The notes under the pieces were generated by a model, which ran no database searches, was not told the DNA's origin, and worked only from the letters and a program-made list of their open reading frames with translations. Of a stretch of 6,114 nucleotides of DNA, positions 1-5,838 are shown piece after piece; the first letter of the stretch is position 1; each line of letters opens with the position of its first letter. The translations under genes were made by a program, and so were the position numbers. Origin of the DNA: Fidelibacterota bacterium (GTDB lineage: Bacteria > Fidelibacterota > Marinisomatia > Marinisomatales > CAZVFT01); NCBI GenBank assembly GCA_014381485.1, contig JACNLN010000198.1, positions 1 to 6,114 on the forward strand, read 5' to 3'.

Positions 1-194
1 ATATCATCAGCCATGTACCTTGCCATTGCACAACCGGGTGTGGTAAGGGACATCACAATATTGACATTGGACAAATCACCCGCATCTTCAATCTTGATAT
101 CATAGATGAGTCCCAGATTCCAGAGATCAATGGGAATTTCGGGATCATAACACTGTTTTATTACATCAATGACTTCATCTTTTGAAATAGCCAT
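1..194 (-). CDS. Standalone DUF59/MIP18-family Fe-S assembly protein (partial, 3' end beyond the window)
   Basis: The first 64 codons of a small DUF59 (MIP18/PaaD-like) protein are present; the gene runs off the window start. The translation begins MAISKDEVIDVIKQCYDPEI and carries the family hallmarks: the DPEIP motif at residues 17-21, NLGLIY at 26-31 and TTPGC at 51-55, with the conserved cysteine at 55. DUF59 proteins take part in Fe-S cluster maturation or transfer. The ATG at 194 is chosen because AGGA lies 8 nt upstream; another ATG at 201 is in a different frame. It follows the second cysteine desulfurase by 46 nt in the same direction, so it is probably the next gene of the operon. 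It resembles the C-terminal half of SufT in this window (both have CYDPEIPI and LGLIY) but lacks the SufT N-terminal domain. Family is near certain; its specific client is unknown. Confidence 0.9.
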   Translation of the reverse strand, partial: MAISKDEVIDVIKQCYDPEIPIDLWNLGLIYDIKIEDAGDLSNVNIVMSLTTPGCAMARYMADD

Positions 195-202
195 AGTTCA
201 TT

Positions 203-206
203 TCCT
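203..206 (-). promoter_or_regulatory. Shine-Dalgarno site of the standalone DUF59 gene
   Basis: AGGA on the minus strand, within AAAGGAAA, lies 8 nt before the ATG at 194. It decides the start over the out-of-frame ATG at 201, which would overlap the site itself. Confidence 0.6.
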
Positions 207-240
207 TTCATTTTGTGATATTTGGTAGTTGGTGAATTCA

Positions 241-1410
241 TTATTTCAATCTTAATTGTCTTAATCGTTCCACACCGTTTATGATCTGTTCAAGGGCAAT
301 ATTGATTTCTTCCTCGCTGGTGAAGCGCCCCAAACTGAACCGGACAGCGGAGCGGGCAAGTTCATCGTTGACGCCTAATGCTGAGATGACGTGTGATGGT
401 TTAAAAGCCGTTCTGGTACAGGCAGACCCCGTGGAGCAGGCAATATCTGATAGGCTCATTACCAGAGCTTCTCCTTCTATATTTGGAAAACAAATGTTAA
501 GGTTATTGGGGAGACGGGATTCTAAACTTCCATTCAGGATGGTATCCGGGAAGACATCACAAATCCCCTTAAAAAGCTTATCTCTCAGGGTTTCTAATCG
601 GGGATTCTCGGTTTTACGCTCTTTTATACAAAGCTCTGTTGCTTTTCCAAGTCCCACAATCAATGGCACCGCAAGAGTCCCGGATCGTAATCCCTGTTCC
701 TGACCGCCACCATCAATTTGTGCCTTTAATCGAACTTGTGGATTCTTCATTCTTACATAGAGAAAACCGATTCCTTTTGGTCCATAAATTTTGTGTCCGG
801 ATACAGCCAAAAGATCAATCCCCATTTCTTGTACATTAATAGGAAGCTTACCGAAAGATTGAGCCGCATCCACAGCAAAAAAGACCCCCCTCTTCTTGCA
901 GGTCATTCCAATTTCTTTGATGGGATTAATCGTGCCAATCTCGTTGTTGGCATGCATAAGAACCACAAGCAACGTGTCATCACGAAGGGCTTTTTCGAGA
1001 GATTGTAGATTAATCAAGCCATCTTTTTCAACCGGAAGGCAGGTTATCTTCCAACTCCGTTTATCCATTTCCTTGCACGTATCGAGGACAGCTCTGTGTT
1101 CGATGACACTGGTGATAATGTGGTTTTTCTTTTCATCTGAATAAGATTGGCATAATCCTTTGATAGCAAGGTTTAGAGATTCTGTTGCGCCGCTGGTGAA
1201 GATAATTTCACGGCTGTTAGCATTCAATTCTTTCGCGATGGTTATCCGGACGTTACTCACAGCCTCTTCTGCTTCCCATCCAAAAGAGTGCGTGTGACTG
1301 GCTGGATTGCCAAACTTCTCCGTGAAATAGGGTATCATCGCTTCAAGAACCCCCGGGTCCATTGGCGTGGTGGCATTGTAATCGAGATAGATTTTTTTGG
1401 ACTTTTTCAT
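241..1410 (-). CDS. Cysteine desulfurase, IscS/NifS type (group I)
   Basis: A PLP-dependent enzyme of 389 residues that releases sulfur from L-cysteine as an enzyme-bound persulfide, giving alanine. It is full length for the NifS/IscS family. Visible features are LDYNATTP at 9-16, the PLP-stacking His105, the cofactor-binding Asp181 and Gln184, the Schiff-base lysine Lys207 in SGHKIYGPKG, the GGGQEQGLRSGT segment at 234-245, and the catalytic Cys331 in STGSAC on the long mobile loop typical of group I. The C-terminal stretch LGVNDELARSAVRFSLGRFT is very IscS-like. Its ATG overlaps the sufS stop by 4 nt (ATGA), so translation is probably coupled. No IscU, IscA or IscR gene is beside it, so its acceptor is uncertain: SufU, a tRNA-thiolation enzyme or another protein. 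It is not a second SufS, because the RGGHHC active-site motif is absent. iscS or nifS would be a plausible name but the sequence does not settle which. Confidence 0.95.
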   Translation of the reverse strand: MKKSKKIYLDYNATTPMDPGVLEAMIPYFTEKFGNPASHTHSFGWEAEEAVSNVRITIAKELNANSREIIFTSGATESLNLAIKGLCQSYSDEKKNHIITSVIEHRAVLDTCKEMDKRSWKITCLPVEKDGLINLQSLEKALRDDTLLVVLMHANNEIGTINPIKEIGMTCKKRGVFFAVDAAQSFGKLPINVQEMGIDLLAVSGHKIYGPKGIGFLYVRMKNPQVRLKAQIDGGGQEQGLRSGTLAVPLIVGLGKATELCIKERKTENPRLETLRDKLFKGICDVFPDTILNGSLESRLPNNLNICFPNIEGEALVMSLSDIACSTGSACTRTAFKPSHVISALGVNDELARSAVRFSLGRFTSEEEINIALEQIINGVERLRQLRLK

Positions 1411-2633
1411 CTTCTTAAAAAAGAAGCAGTTTTATTAATGCTTTCAACCAGATGATCTATTTCATCTCTGGTATTGTAGAGGTAAAAGCTGGCTCGAGTT
1501 GTAGCGCTTACATTAAACTTTTTCATAATGGGTTGAGCACAATGATGTCCACCGCGTACAGCAATTCCATCCTGGTCTAAGAATTGTACCATATCATGGG
1601 GATGAACACCATCAACATTGAAGCTGATGACGGCACCTCTATTAGGTGCCTGTCCGTAAATTTGGATACCAGGAATTTTCTCCAGTATATCAAGGGCGTA
1701 TTCGGTCAGTTCCTGTTCATAGGTATGAATCTGATCAATGCCGATATCATTAAGATAATCTATTGCAGCGCCAAGACCAATGGCTTGGGCGATATTGGGA
1801 GTGCCCGCTTCGAATTTCCACGGTACATCATTCCAGGTAGATTCCTCAAAAGTGACACTCTTGATCATCTCACCTCCTCCCTGGAATGGTTCCATAGATT
1901 CTAATAGCTCGCGTTTACCGTACAAAACCCCCACTCCAGTGGGTCCGACCATTTTATGACCTGAAAAAGCGAAGAAATCACATCCAATTTCCTGAACATC
2001 TACCTTAAAATGCGGGGTGCTTTGAGCGCCATCCACCAGACTGATTGCTCCTACTTGTTTAGCTTGCTGAATGATCTCCTTGACAGGATTTATGGTTCCA
2101 AGGACATTGGATTGGTGGATAACAGCCACTATTTTTGTCTTTGACGTAAAAAATATATCAGAATTTTCCAAATTTAACGTACCATCTTCATTGATCGGTA
2201 TATACCGTAGTATTGATCCAGTTTTGCGGGCTATTAGTTGCCACGGGATAATGTTGCTATGATGTTCCATTTCTGTTACAAGAATCTCATCCCCTGGACT
2301 GAGATTATGTAATCCCCAAGCGTAAGCTACAAGATTGATAGCCTCTGTCGTTCCACGAGTAAAAATAATGGAAGAGGAATCCTCAGCATGTATGAAATCT
2401 GCAGCTTTCTGACGGGCAGATTCAAATGCTTCTGTGGCTCTCTCACTTATCTCATAAATACCACGGTGAACGTTTGCGTTACTGGTTCTGTAAAAAGTAC
2501 TGATAACATCAATGACCTGATTCGGTTTCTGTGTCGTGGCTGCGTTATCTAAGTACACCAGCGGTCTGTTTCGATTGAGTTGATTCAAAGCAGGAAAATC
2601 CTGCCGGATGTTGTCGATATTAAATGTGTTCAT
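1407..2633 (-). CDS. sufS: Cysteine desulfurase SufS (group II, SufU-dependent type)
   Basis: The SUF cysteine desulfurase, 408 residues, close to the 406 of known SufS proteins. Seen: LDNAATTQKP at 28-37, EMEHHSN at 121-127 with the PLP-stacking histidine region, Asp201 and Gln204 for the cofactor, the PLP lysine Lys227 in SGHKMVGPTG, the FQGGGEMI segment at 250-257, and the catalytic Cys365 in RGGHHCAQP. His346, 19 residues before the cysteine (VHPHD), matches the Bacillus subtilis SufS histidine that swaps onto the SufU zinc; Escherichia coli SufS, which uses SufE, has tyrosine there. The start at 2633 is preferred over an in-frame ATG at 2684. The latter would overlap sufT by 55 nt and add 17 non-family residues, whereas 2633 forms an ATGA overlap with the sufT stop and has GGGG 5 nt upstream. 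The 3' end overlaps the next desulfurase by 4 nt. Confidence 0.96.
   Translation of the reverse strand: MNTFNIDNIRQDFPALNQLNRNRPLVYLDNAATTQKPNQVIDVISTFYRTSNANVHRGIYEISERATEAFESARQKAADFIHAEDSSSIIFTRGTTEAINLVAYAWGLHNLSPGDEILVTEMEHHSNIIPWQLIARKTGSILRYIPINEDGTLNLENSDIFFTSKTKIVAVIHQSNVLGTINPVKEIIQQAKQVGAISLVDGAQSTPHFKVDVQEIGCDFFAFSGHKMVGPTGVGVLYGKRELLESMEPFQGGGEMIKSVTFEESTWNDVPWKFEAGTPNIAQAIGLGAAIDYLNDIGIDQIHTYEQELTEYALDILEKIPGIQIYGQAPNRGAVISFNVDGVHPHDMVQFLDQDGIAVRGGHHCAQPIMKKFNVSATTRASFYLYNTRDEIDHLVESINKTASFLRR
1411..1426 (-). repeat. Small perfect inverted repeat abutting the start of the second desulfurase gene
   Basis: On the minus strand CTTCTT, four T residues, then AAGAAG form a 6-bp stem with a 4-nt loop, ending directly at the ATG at 1410. 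It lies inside the last codons of sufS (Ser-Phe-Leu-Arg-Arg). The pairing is seen directly; a role in start access is only a possibility, and low-complexity codons could produce it by chance. Confidence 0.35.
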
Positions 2634-3172
2634 AATATCCCCAATTGTAGTTTTGCTGCTTCTGACATCATATCTCGATTCCATTGAGGCTCAAATACAA
2701 GCCTGACATCACATTCTGACACTTCCGAGATACTACAAAGTTTGCTTCTGACTTCTTCACTCAGAATGCCACCCATTCCACAGCCCGGAGCTGTGAGGGT
2801 CATCTTCACTTCTACTCTTGTACCGCCATTTTCCAGTGGAAAAATGTCACAAGAATATATTAAACCCAGATCCACAATATTAATAGGAATTTCAGGATCG
2901 TAACATGTTTTCATCACTTTCCAGACTGTCTTATCAAGATCATTACGTCCTCTTACAGTTTCCAACGGCTGAGCCTCAGACTCTTTCCCGATGGCATTAC
3001 CATCCTTTCCCTCAAGTCTAAAGAGATTCCCCCTGATGAGTAAGGTATAGCTCCCACCCAATGCCTGGGTAATTAAAGCCTCTTCACCCTTTAGAATTGT
3101 GATCTTTGTTCCATCTGGTATTCGGGTGGCTTCACAATCTCGAGTAAAAGTTACAGTTTCGTGTGCTTCCAT
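2630..3172 (-). CDS. sufT: Fe-S cluster assembly/maturation protein SufT (N-terminal domain plus DUF59)
   Basis: A 180-residue two-part protein matching the long SufT family. The N-terminal ~75 residues carry the SufT-specific pattern (RIPDGTKITILKG at 17-29, ALGGSYTLLIRGNLFRLEGKD at 37-57 and GKE at 62-64). The C-terminal DUF59 domain has CYDPEIP at 90-96, VDLGLIY at 100-106 and TAPGC ending at Cys131, then FEPQWNRDMMSEAAKLQLG. SufT proteins act in maturing Fe-S proteins, mainly under high Fe-S demand; direct catalysis is not established. The start is ATG 3172. A TTG codon just before it (3175) could extend the frame by one residue but is less likely. No clear Shine-Dalgarno site is seen; a short palindrome lies about 8 nt upstream. 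A gap of about 49 nt separates it from sufU, and its TGA overlaps the sufS ATG by 4 nt. Confidence 0.93.
   Translation of the reverse strand: MEAHETVTFTRDCEATRIPDGTKITILKGEEALITQALGGSYTLLIRGNLFRLEGKDGNAIGKESEAQPLETVRGRNDLDKTVWKVMKTCYDPEIPINIVDLGLIYSCDIFPLENGGTRVEVKMTLTAPGCGMGGILSEEVRSKLCSISEVSECDVRLVFEPQWNRDMMSEAAKLQLGIL
2639..2642 (-). promoter_or_regulatory. Probable Shine-Dalgarno site that decides the sufS start
   Basis: GGGG, 5 nt before the ATG at 2633, lies inside the end of sufT. It supports the inner start of sufS and not the in-frame ATG at 2684. Confidence 0.45.
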
Positions 3173-3180
3173 CAAATTAT

Positions 3181-3193
3181 CAATACAGTATTG
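3181..3193. repeat. 13-bp palindrome upstream of sufT
   Basis: CAATAC and GTATTG arms (6 bp each, one central base) form a perfect palindrome in the spacer between sufU and sufT, ending 8 nt before the sufT ATG. It sits where a ribosome binding site would be. It could be a weak hairpin or a protein site, but a match this short is expected by chance now and then in a window this size. Confidence 0.3.
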
Positions 3194-3221
3194 GTTAAGT
3201 GAAAATTCTTGGACAATAAAT

Positions 3222-3665
3222 TTATTCTGTTGATACAGTTTCTTCCTTTTTATCTATGGCGCCGATCGCTGAGTGCCAGGCTAACATCGCACATTTAACT
3301 CTGGAAGGGAACTTGTGAACACCTGCCAGCACCGCCATCTTTTCTTCTTGAGCAGAGTCGGTTTCACCTGTAGTAATCATCCTATGGAATAAATCGAAGA
3401 TCGTGTGTGCCTCTTCAATGGTTTTTCCCTTCAGAGTTTCGGTCATAATAGATGATGAGGCTTTGGAGATGGCACAACCGGACCCCACAAAACTGACATC
3501 CTTGATGACGTCATCCTCAACTTTCAGATACACCGTCACTTCATCGCCACAGAGGGGATTATCTCCTTCAGCCGTGTGGGTAGGGTGTTCCATCTCGTGA
3601 AAATTTTTTGGGTTCTGACTGTGATCCAGTATCAGCTGTTGATAAAGTTCTCTCAAGTCTTCCAT
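3222..3665 (-). CDS. sufU: SufU, zinc-dependent sulfur acceptor for SufS
   Basis: A 147-residue IscU-fold protein. SufU accepts persulfide sulfur from SufS and hands it on to the SufBCD scaffold. The zinc-site ligands are all visible: Cys39 and Asp41 in NPLCGDE, Cys64 in GSGCAIS and Cys125 in RVKCAML. Two features separate it from IscU. Residues 64-125 span about 18 more positions than the matching IscU interval, which is the SufU insertion, and Lys124 precedes the last cysteine where IscU has histidine. The ATG at 3665 shares one base with the sufD stop (TAATG) and has AGGAG 9 nt upstream, the best ribosome binding site in the window. Pairing with the histidine-bearing SufS encoded two genes downstream is consistent. 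A scaffold role like IscU was once proposed for this family, but the sequence type favours sulfur transfer. Confidence 0.96.
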   Translation of the reverse strand: MEDLRELYQQLILDHSQNPKNFHEMEHPTHTAEGDNPLCGDEVTVYLKVEDDVIKDVSFVGSGCAISKASSSIMTETLKGKTIEEAHTIFDLFHRMITTGETDSAQEEKMAVLAGVHKFPSRVKCAMLAWHSAIGAIDKKEETVSTE

Positions 3666-5005
3666 TATGTTTTACTCCTGTTTGTTGATAACCATTCCAA
3701 TAAAAGGTGATTAAGTCTATCCTTTAACGGCGTAACATTAATTCGATCAATAACCTCATTCGCAAATCCGTTGATAAGAATTTTTATAGCTTCATTGAGA
3801 TTGATTCCTCTTGAGCGGAGATAAAAAAGAGCCTCTTCATCCAATTCTCCAGTGGATGATCCATGGCTGCATTTTACATCATCGGCGTGGATCTCCAACT
3901 GGGGGTTGGAATTTGCCTTAGCATTAGTTGACAATATCAGGTTTCGATTCGTTTGTTTAGCATCCGTTTTCTGTGCATTTTTATGAACGATTATACGTCC
4001 ATTGAAAACTCCATGCGAATGATCATCATAAATACCCTTGTACAGTTCTCTGCTAATACAATTAGGTTTTACATGCTCAATCATAGTGTGATTATCCATG
4101 TGCTGCTTTTCTTTAGAAAGAGTCAAACCATTTACAGAGCAATTAGTTCCTTCTCCTGAAAGCACCACATTCACATCATTGCGGGTCAGGTTGGCGCCAA
4201 TTGTTATGTGATGAGACGAAATCTGACTGTTGGTCATTTGTTGAATCTGGGTGGTGGAAATGTGATATGAGTCGTGTGATTCCTGTTGTATTTTAATGTG
4301 TTGAAGCGTGGCATTTTCCTCACTGACTATTTCAGTTACCCCATTTGAAAAATAACGACAACCTTCTGATCCAATATAATGCTCGATAAGGGTAACATTA
4401 CTTTCTTTATCTGTCAGAATGAGATTTCTCCAATGAAAAATTGTATTTTGTTTCGATGGAGCAGATAGAAATATCAGGTGAATAGGAACCTCGATAGTTT
4501 GCCCCCTTTTTATGAGCAAAAAAAGTCCATCAGATAGAAATGCACTGTTTAGTGCAACAAAGGGGTGTTCAACAAAATTGGCGTACTTTCCAAGATGACG
4601 TTCTAATAGTTCAGGTGATTCCTGTATGGCAGCAGAGAGAGACTGGATTGTCACGGAATCTGATAGGCGGTCAAAGTCAGATAGCGTTGATGAAATTTTA
4701 CCGTTTATAATGACAATTCGGTGAGAATTTTGCAGGAGGTAAGGATCCAGAAATTTTTTGTTGATGGTACCACCTTCTCCATTGGGCAGGGTAAAAGGAA
4801 TTTTTACTAGAGATGACACATTAGTGCTTCGCCACGCTTCTGTGCGGGTGGTTGGAAATCCCATTTCCATAAATTGATTAAAAGCATCTTTACATAATAG
4901 ATGAATAAATTGACGCTGATGTAAAAAACGTTTTTCCCCCTCACGAAATGTGGATTTGTAATGGTTCATAATAGTTCTTTGATTGCGGGAACTTTTACCG
5001 GTCAT
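3665..5005 (-). CDS. sufD: SufD, Fe-S cluster scaffold component of SufBCD
   Basis: A 446-residue SufD that, with SufB and SufC, makes the cytosolic scaffold on which Fe-S clusters form. The N-terminal helical part contains TRTEAWRSTNVSSL at 53-66, a pattern typical of SufD. The middle is a beta-helix rich in short strands, with the NGLTLSKEKQHMDNHTMIEH and YKGIYDDHSHGVFNGRIIVH segments at 292-311 and 322-341. The C-terminus has HADDVKCSHGSSTGELDEEALFYLRSRG at 373-400, including Cys379 and His381, the latter equivalent to the E. coli SufD histidine needed for cluster assembly at the SufB interface. The start is uncertain: ATG 5005 lies 7 nt after the sufC stop, while ATG 4969 would give 434 residues; neither has a strong ribosome binding site. 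The 3' end shares one base with sufU. It is not SufB. Confidence 0.95.
   Translation of the reverse strand: MTGKSSRNQRTIMNHYKSTFREGEKRFLHQRQFIHLLCKDAFNQFMEMGFPTTRTEAWRSTNVSSLVKIPFTLPNGEGGTINKKFLDPYLLQNSHRIVIINGKISSTLSDFDRLSDSVTIQSLSAAIQESPELLERHLGKYANFVEHPFVALNSAFLSDGLFLLIKRGQTIEVPIHLIFLSAPSKQNTIFHWRNLILTDKESNVTLIEHYIGSEGCRYFSNGVTEIVSEENATLQHIKIQQESHDSYHISTTQIQQMTNSQISSHHITIGANLTRNDVNVVLSGEGTNCSVNGLTLSKEKQHMDNHTMIEHVKPNCISRELYKGIYDDHSHGVFNGRIIVHKNAQKTDAKQTNRNLILSTNAKANSNPQLEIHADDVKCSHGSSTGELDEEALFYLRSRGINLNEAIKILINGFANEVIDRINVTPLKDRLNHLLLEWLSTNRSKT
3675..3679 (-). promoter_or_regulatory. Shine-Dalgarno site of sufU
   Basis: AGGAG within the last codons of sufD, 9 nt before the sufU ATG. It is notable as the only near-consensus site in a cluster where the other genes show weak or no sites, suggesting sufU is translated on its own initiation as well as by coupling. 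Confidence 0.65.
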
Positions 5006-5012
5006 GATTCTA

Positions 5013-5768
5013 TTAGGAGGTTCCTACCGTTTTTTCAATCCAACCATACCCTTTTTCTTCCAGTTTGTAGGCTAAGTCATTTCCACCAGACATAACAATT
5101 TTGCCGTCCATCAAGACGTGGATTTTGTCTGGTACTATGTACTTTAATATTCGCTGATAGTGGGTGATAACGAGAAATGCTCTTTCCGGGTTACGGAAAT
5201 TATTGACACCATTTGCCACGATTTTCAGGGCGTCAATATCGAGGCCGGAATCTGTCTCATCCAGAATAGCCATAGACGGCTCAAGGGTGATCATCTGGAG
5301 AATTTCATTCCGTTTTTTTTCGCCACCCGAGAAACCGTCATTTACGCCCCTATGGAGGTACTTTTCATCAATATCAACGGCTTTTATTTTCTTTTTGATG
5401 AGAGACAGAAAATCCATAGCATCCAATTCTGGCTCCCCTCTGTGTTTTCTGACAGCATTTAAGGCAGATTTCAAAAAGTAGGTATTATTAACTCCGGGAA
5501 TCACCACGGGATATTGAAATGACATAAAAATACCCTCCAGAGCCCTCTCTTCAGGATTCATATTGAGAAGATTTTGTCCATTATAAATGATTTCACCAGA
5601 AGTTACTTCATATCTATCCCGTCCTGCGATTGCCTGAGCAAGTGTACTCTTTCCTGAACCGTTTCGACCCATTATTGCGTGCATTTCACCGGCATTCACT
5701 GTCAGGTTGATTCCCTTCAGGATTTCTTTACCGTCAATACTAACATGTAAGTCTTTAATTTTTAACAT
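5013..5768 (-). CDS. sufC: SufC, ABC-type ATPase of the SufBCD complex
   Basis: A 251-residue soluble ABC ATPase, the usual SufC length, which binds SufB and SufD and couples ATP hydrolysis to scaffold rearrangement during Fe-S assembly. Motifs in order: Walker A GRNGSGKS at 34-41 with Lys40; Q-loop Gln85 in MSFQYP; ABC signature FSGGEKKRNE at 146-155, the SufC form; Walker B ending LDETDSGLD at 169-177 with Asp170 and Glu171; H-loop His203 in ITHYQR. No membrane segment is present. The second Walker A residue is arginine where proline is usual; the nucleotide-contacting residues are intact. The ATG at 5768 fits the family N-terminus (MLKIKDLHVSIDGKEILKGI), but no Shine-Dalgarno site precedes it; the upstream bases are an AT-rich repeat. 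sufD follows after 7 nt. Upstream is a four-helix-bundle gene, not the expected sufB. Confidence 0.97.
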   Translation of the reverse strand: MLKIKDLHVSIDGKEILKGINLTVNAGEMHAIMGRNGSGKSTLAQAIAGRDRYEVTSGEIIYNGQNLLNMNPEERALEGIFMSFQYPVVIPGVNNTYFLKSALNAVRKHRGEPELDAMDFLSLIKKKIKAVDIDEKYLHRGVNDGFSGGEKKRNEILQMITLEPSMAILDETDSGLDIDALKIVANGVNNFRNPERAFLVITHYQRILKYIVPDKIHVLMDGKIVMSGGNDLAYKLEEKGYGWIEKTVGTS

Positions 5769-5773
5769 AATGA

Positions 5774-5810
5774 TGTAATTATTTAATGCGTAATGTGTAA
5801 TTATTTAATG
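5774..5810. repeat. 15-bp direct repeat (two copies, 22-bp period) in the spacer upstream of sufC
   Basis: TGTAATTATTTAATG occurs at 5774-5788 and exactly again at 5796-5810, separated by CGTAATG. GTAAT is the recurring core (5775, 5790, 5797, and again at 5819 and 5852). The repeat fills the place where sufC would normally have its ribosome binding site. It may be a slippage product, or the edge of the segment carrying the four-helix-bundle gene; nothing in it looks like a transposon end. The repeat itself is seen directly; its origin is inference. Confidence 0.6.
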
Positions 5811-5838
5811 GGTTGATTGTAATTGATTGAGTCGTTAT

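Noticed and set aside
281..839. Plus-strand open frames opposite the IscS-like gene
   Set aside because: They lie entirely antisense to a full-length, motif-complete desulfurase, and their translations show no recognisable domain.
1584..1904. Plus-strand open frame opposite sufS
   Set aside because: Antisense shadow of the SufS C-terminal region; no family features.
2634..2684. Longer sufS start at 2684
   Set aside because: Adds 17 residues unlike SufS, overlaps sufT by 55 nt and is outcompeted by the ATG at 2633 with its ATGA overlap and GGGG site.
3215..3226. AT-only palindrome AATAAATTTATT at the sufU stop codon
   Set aside because: Low complexity and AT-only; expected by chance in this composition.
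3665..5005. Reading this gene as sufB
   Set aside because: The C-terminal segment HADDVKCSHG with ELDEEALFYLRSRG and the overall length match SufD; the N-terminal helical part is also SufD-like.
5160..5481. Two overlapping plus-strand open frames opposite sufC
   Set aside because: They overlap each other and are antisense to conserved SufC motifs; the sequence constraint is explained by sufC.
5774..5810. CRISPR-like repeat-spacer arrangement
   Set aside because: Only two copies of a 15-bp AT-rich unit with a 7-bp gap; too short in both repeat and spacer, and no cas genes.
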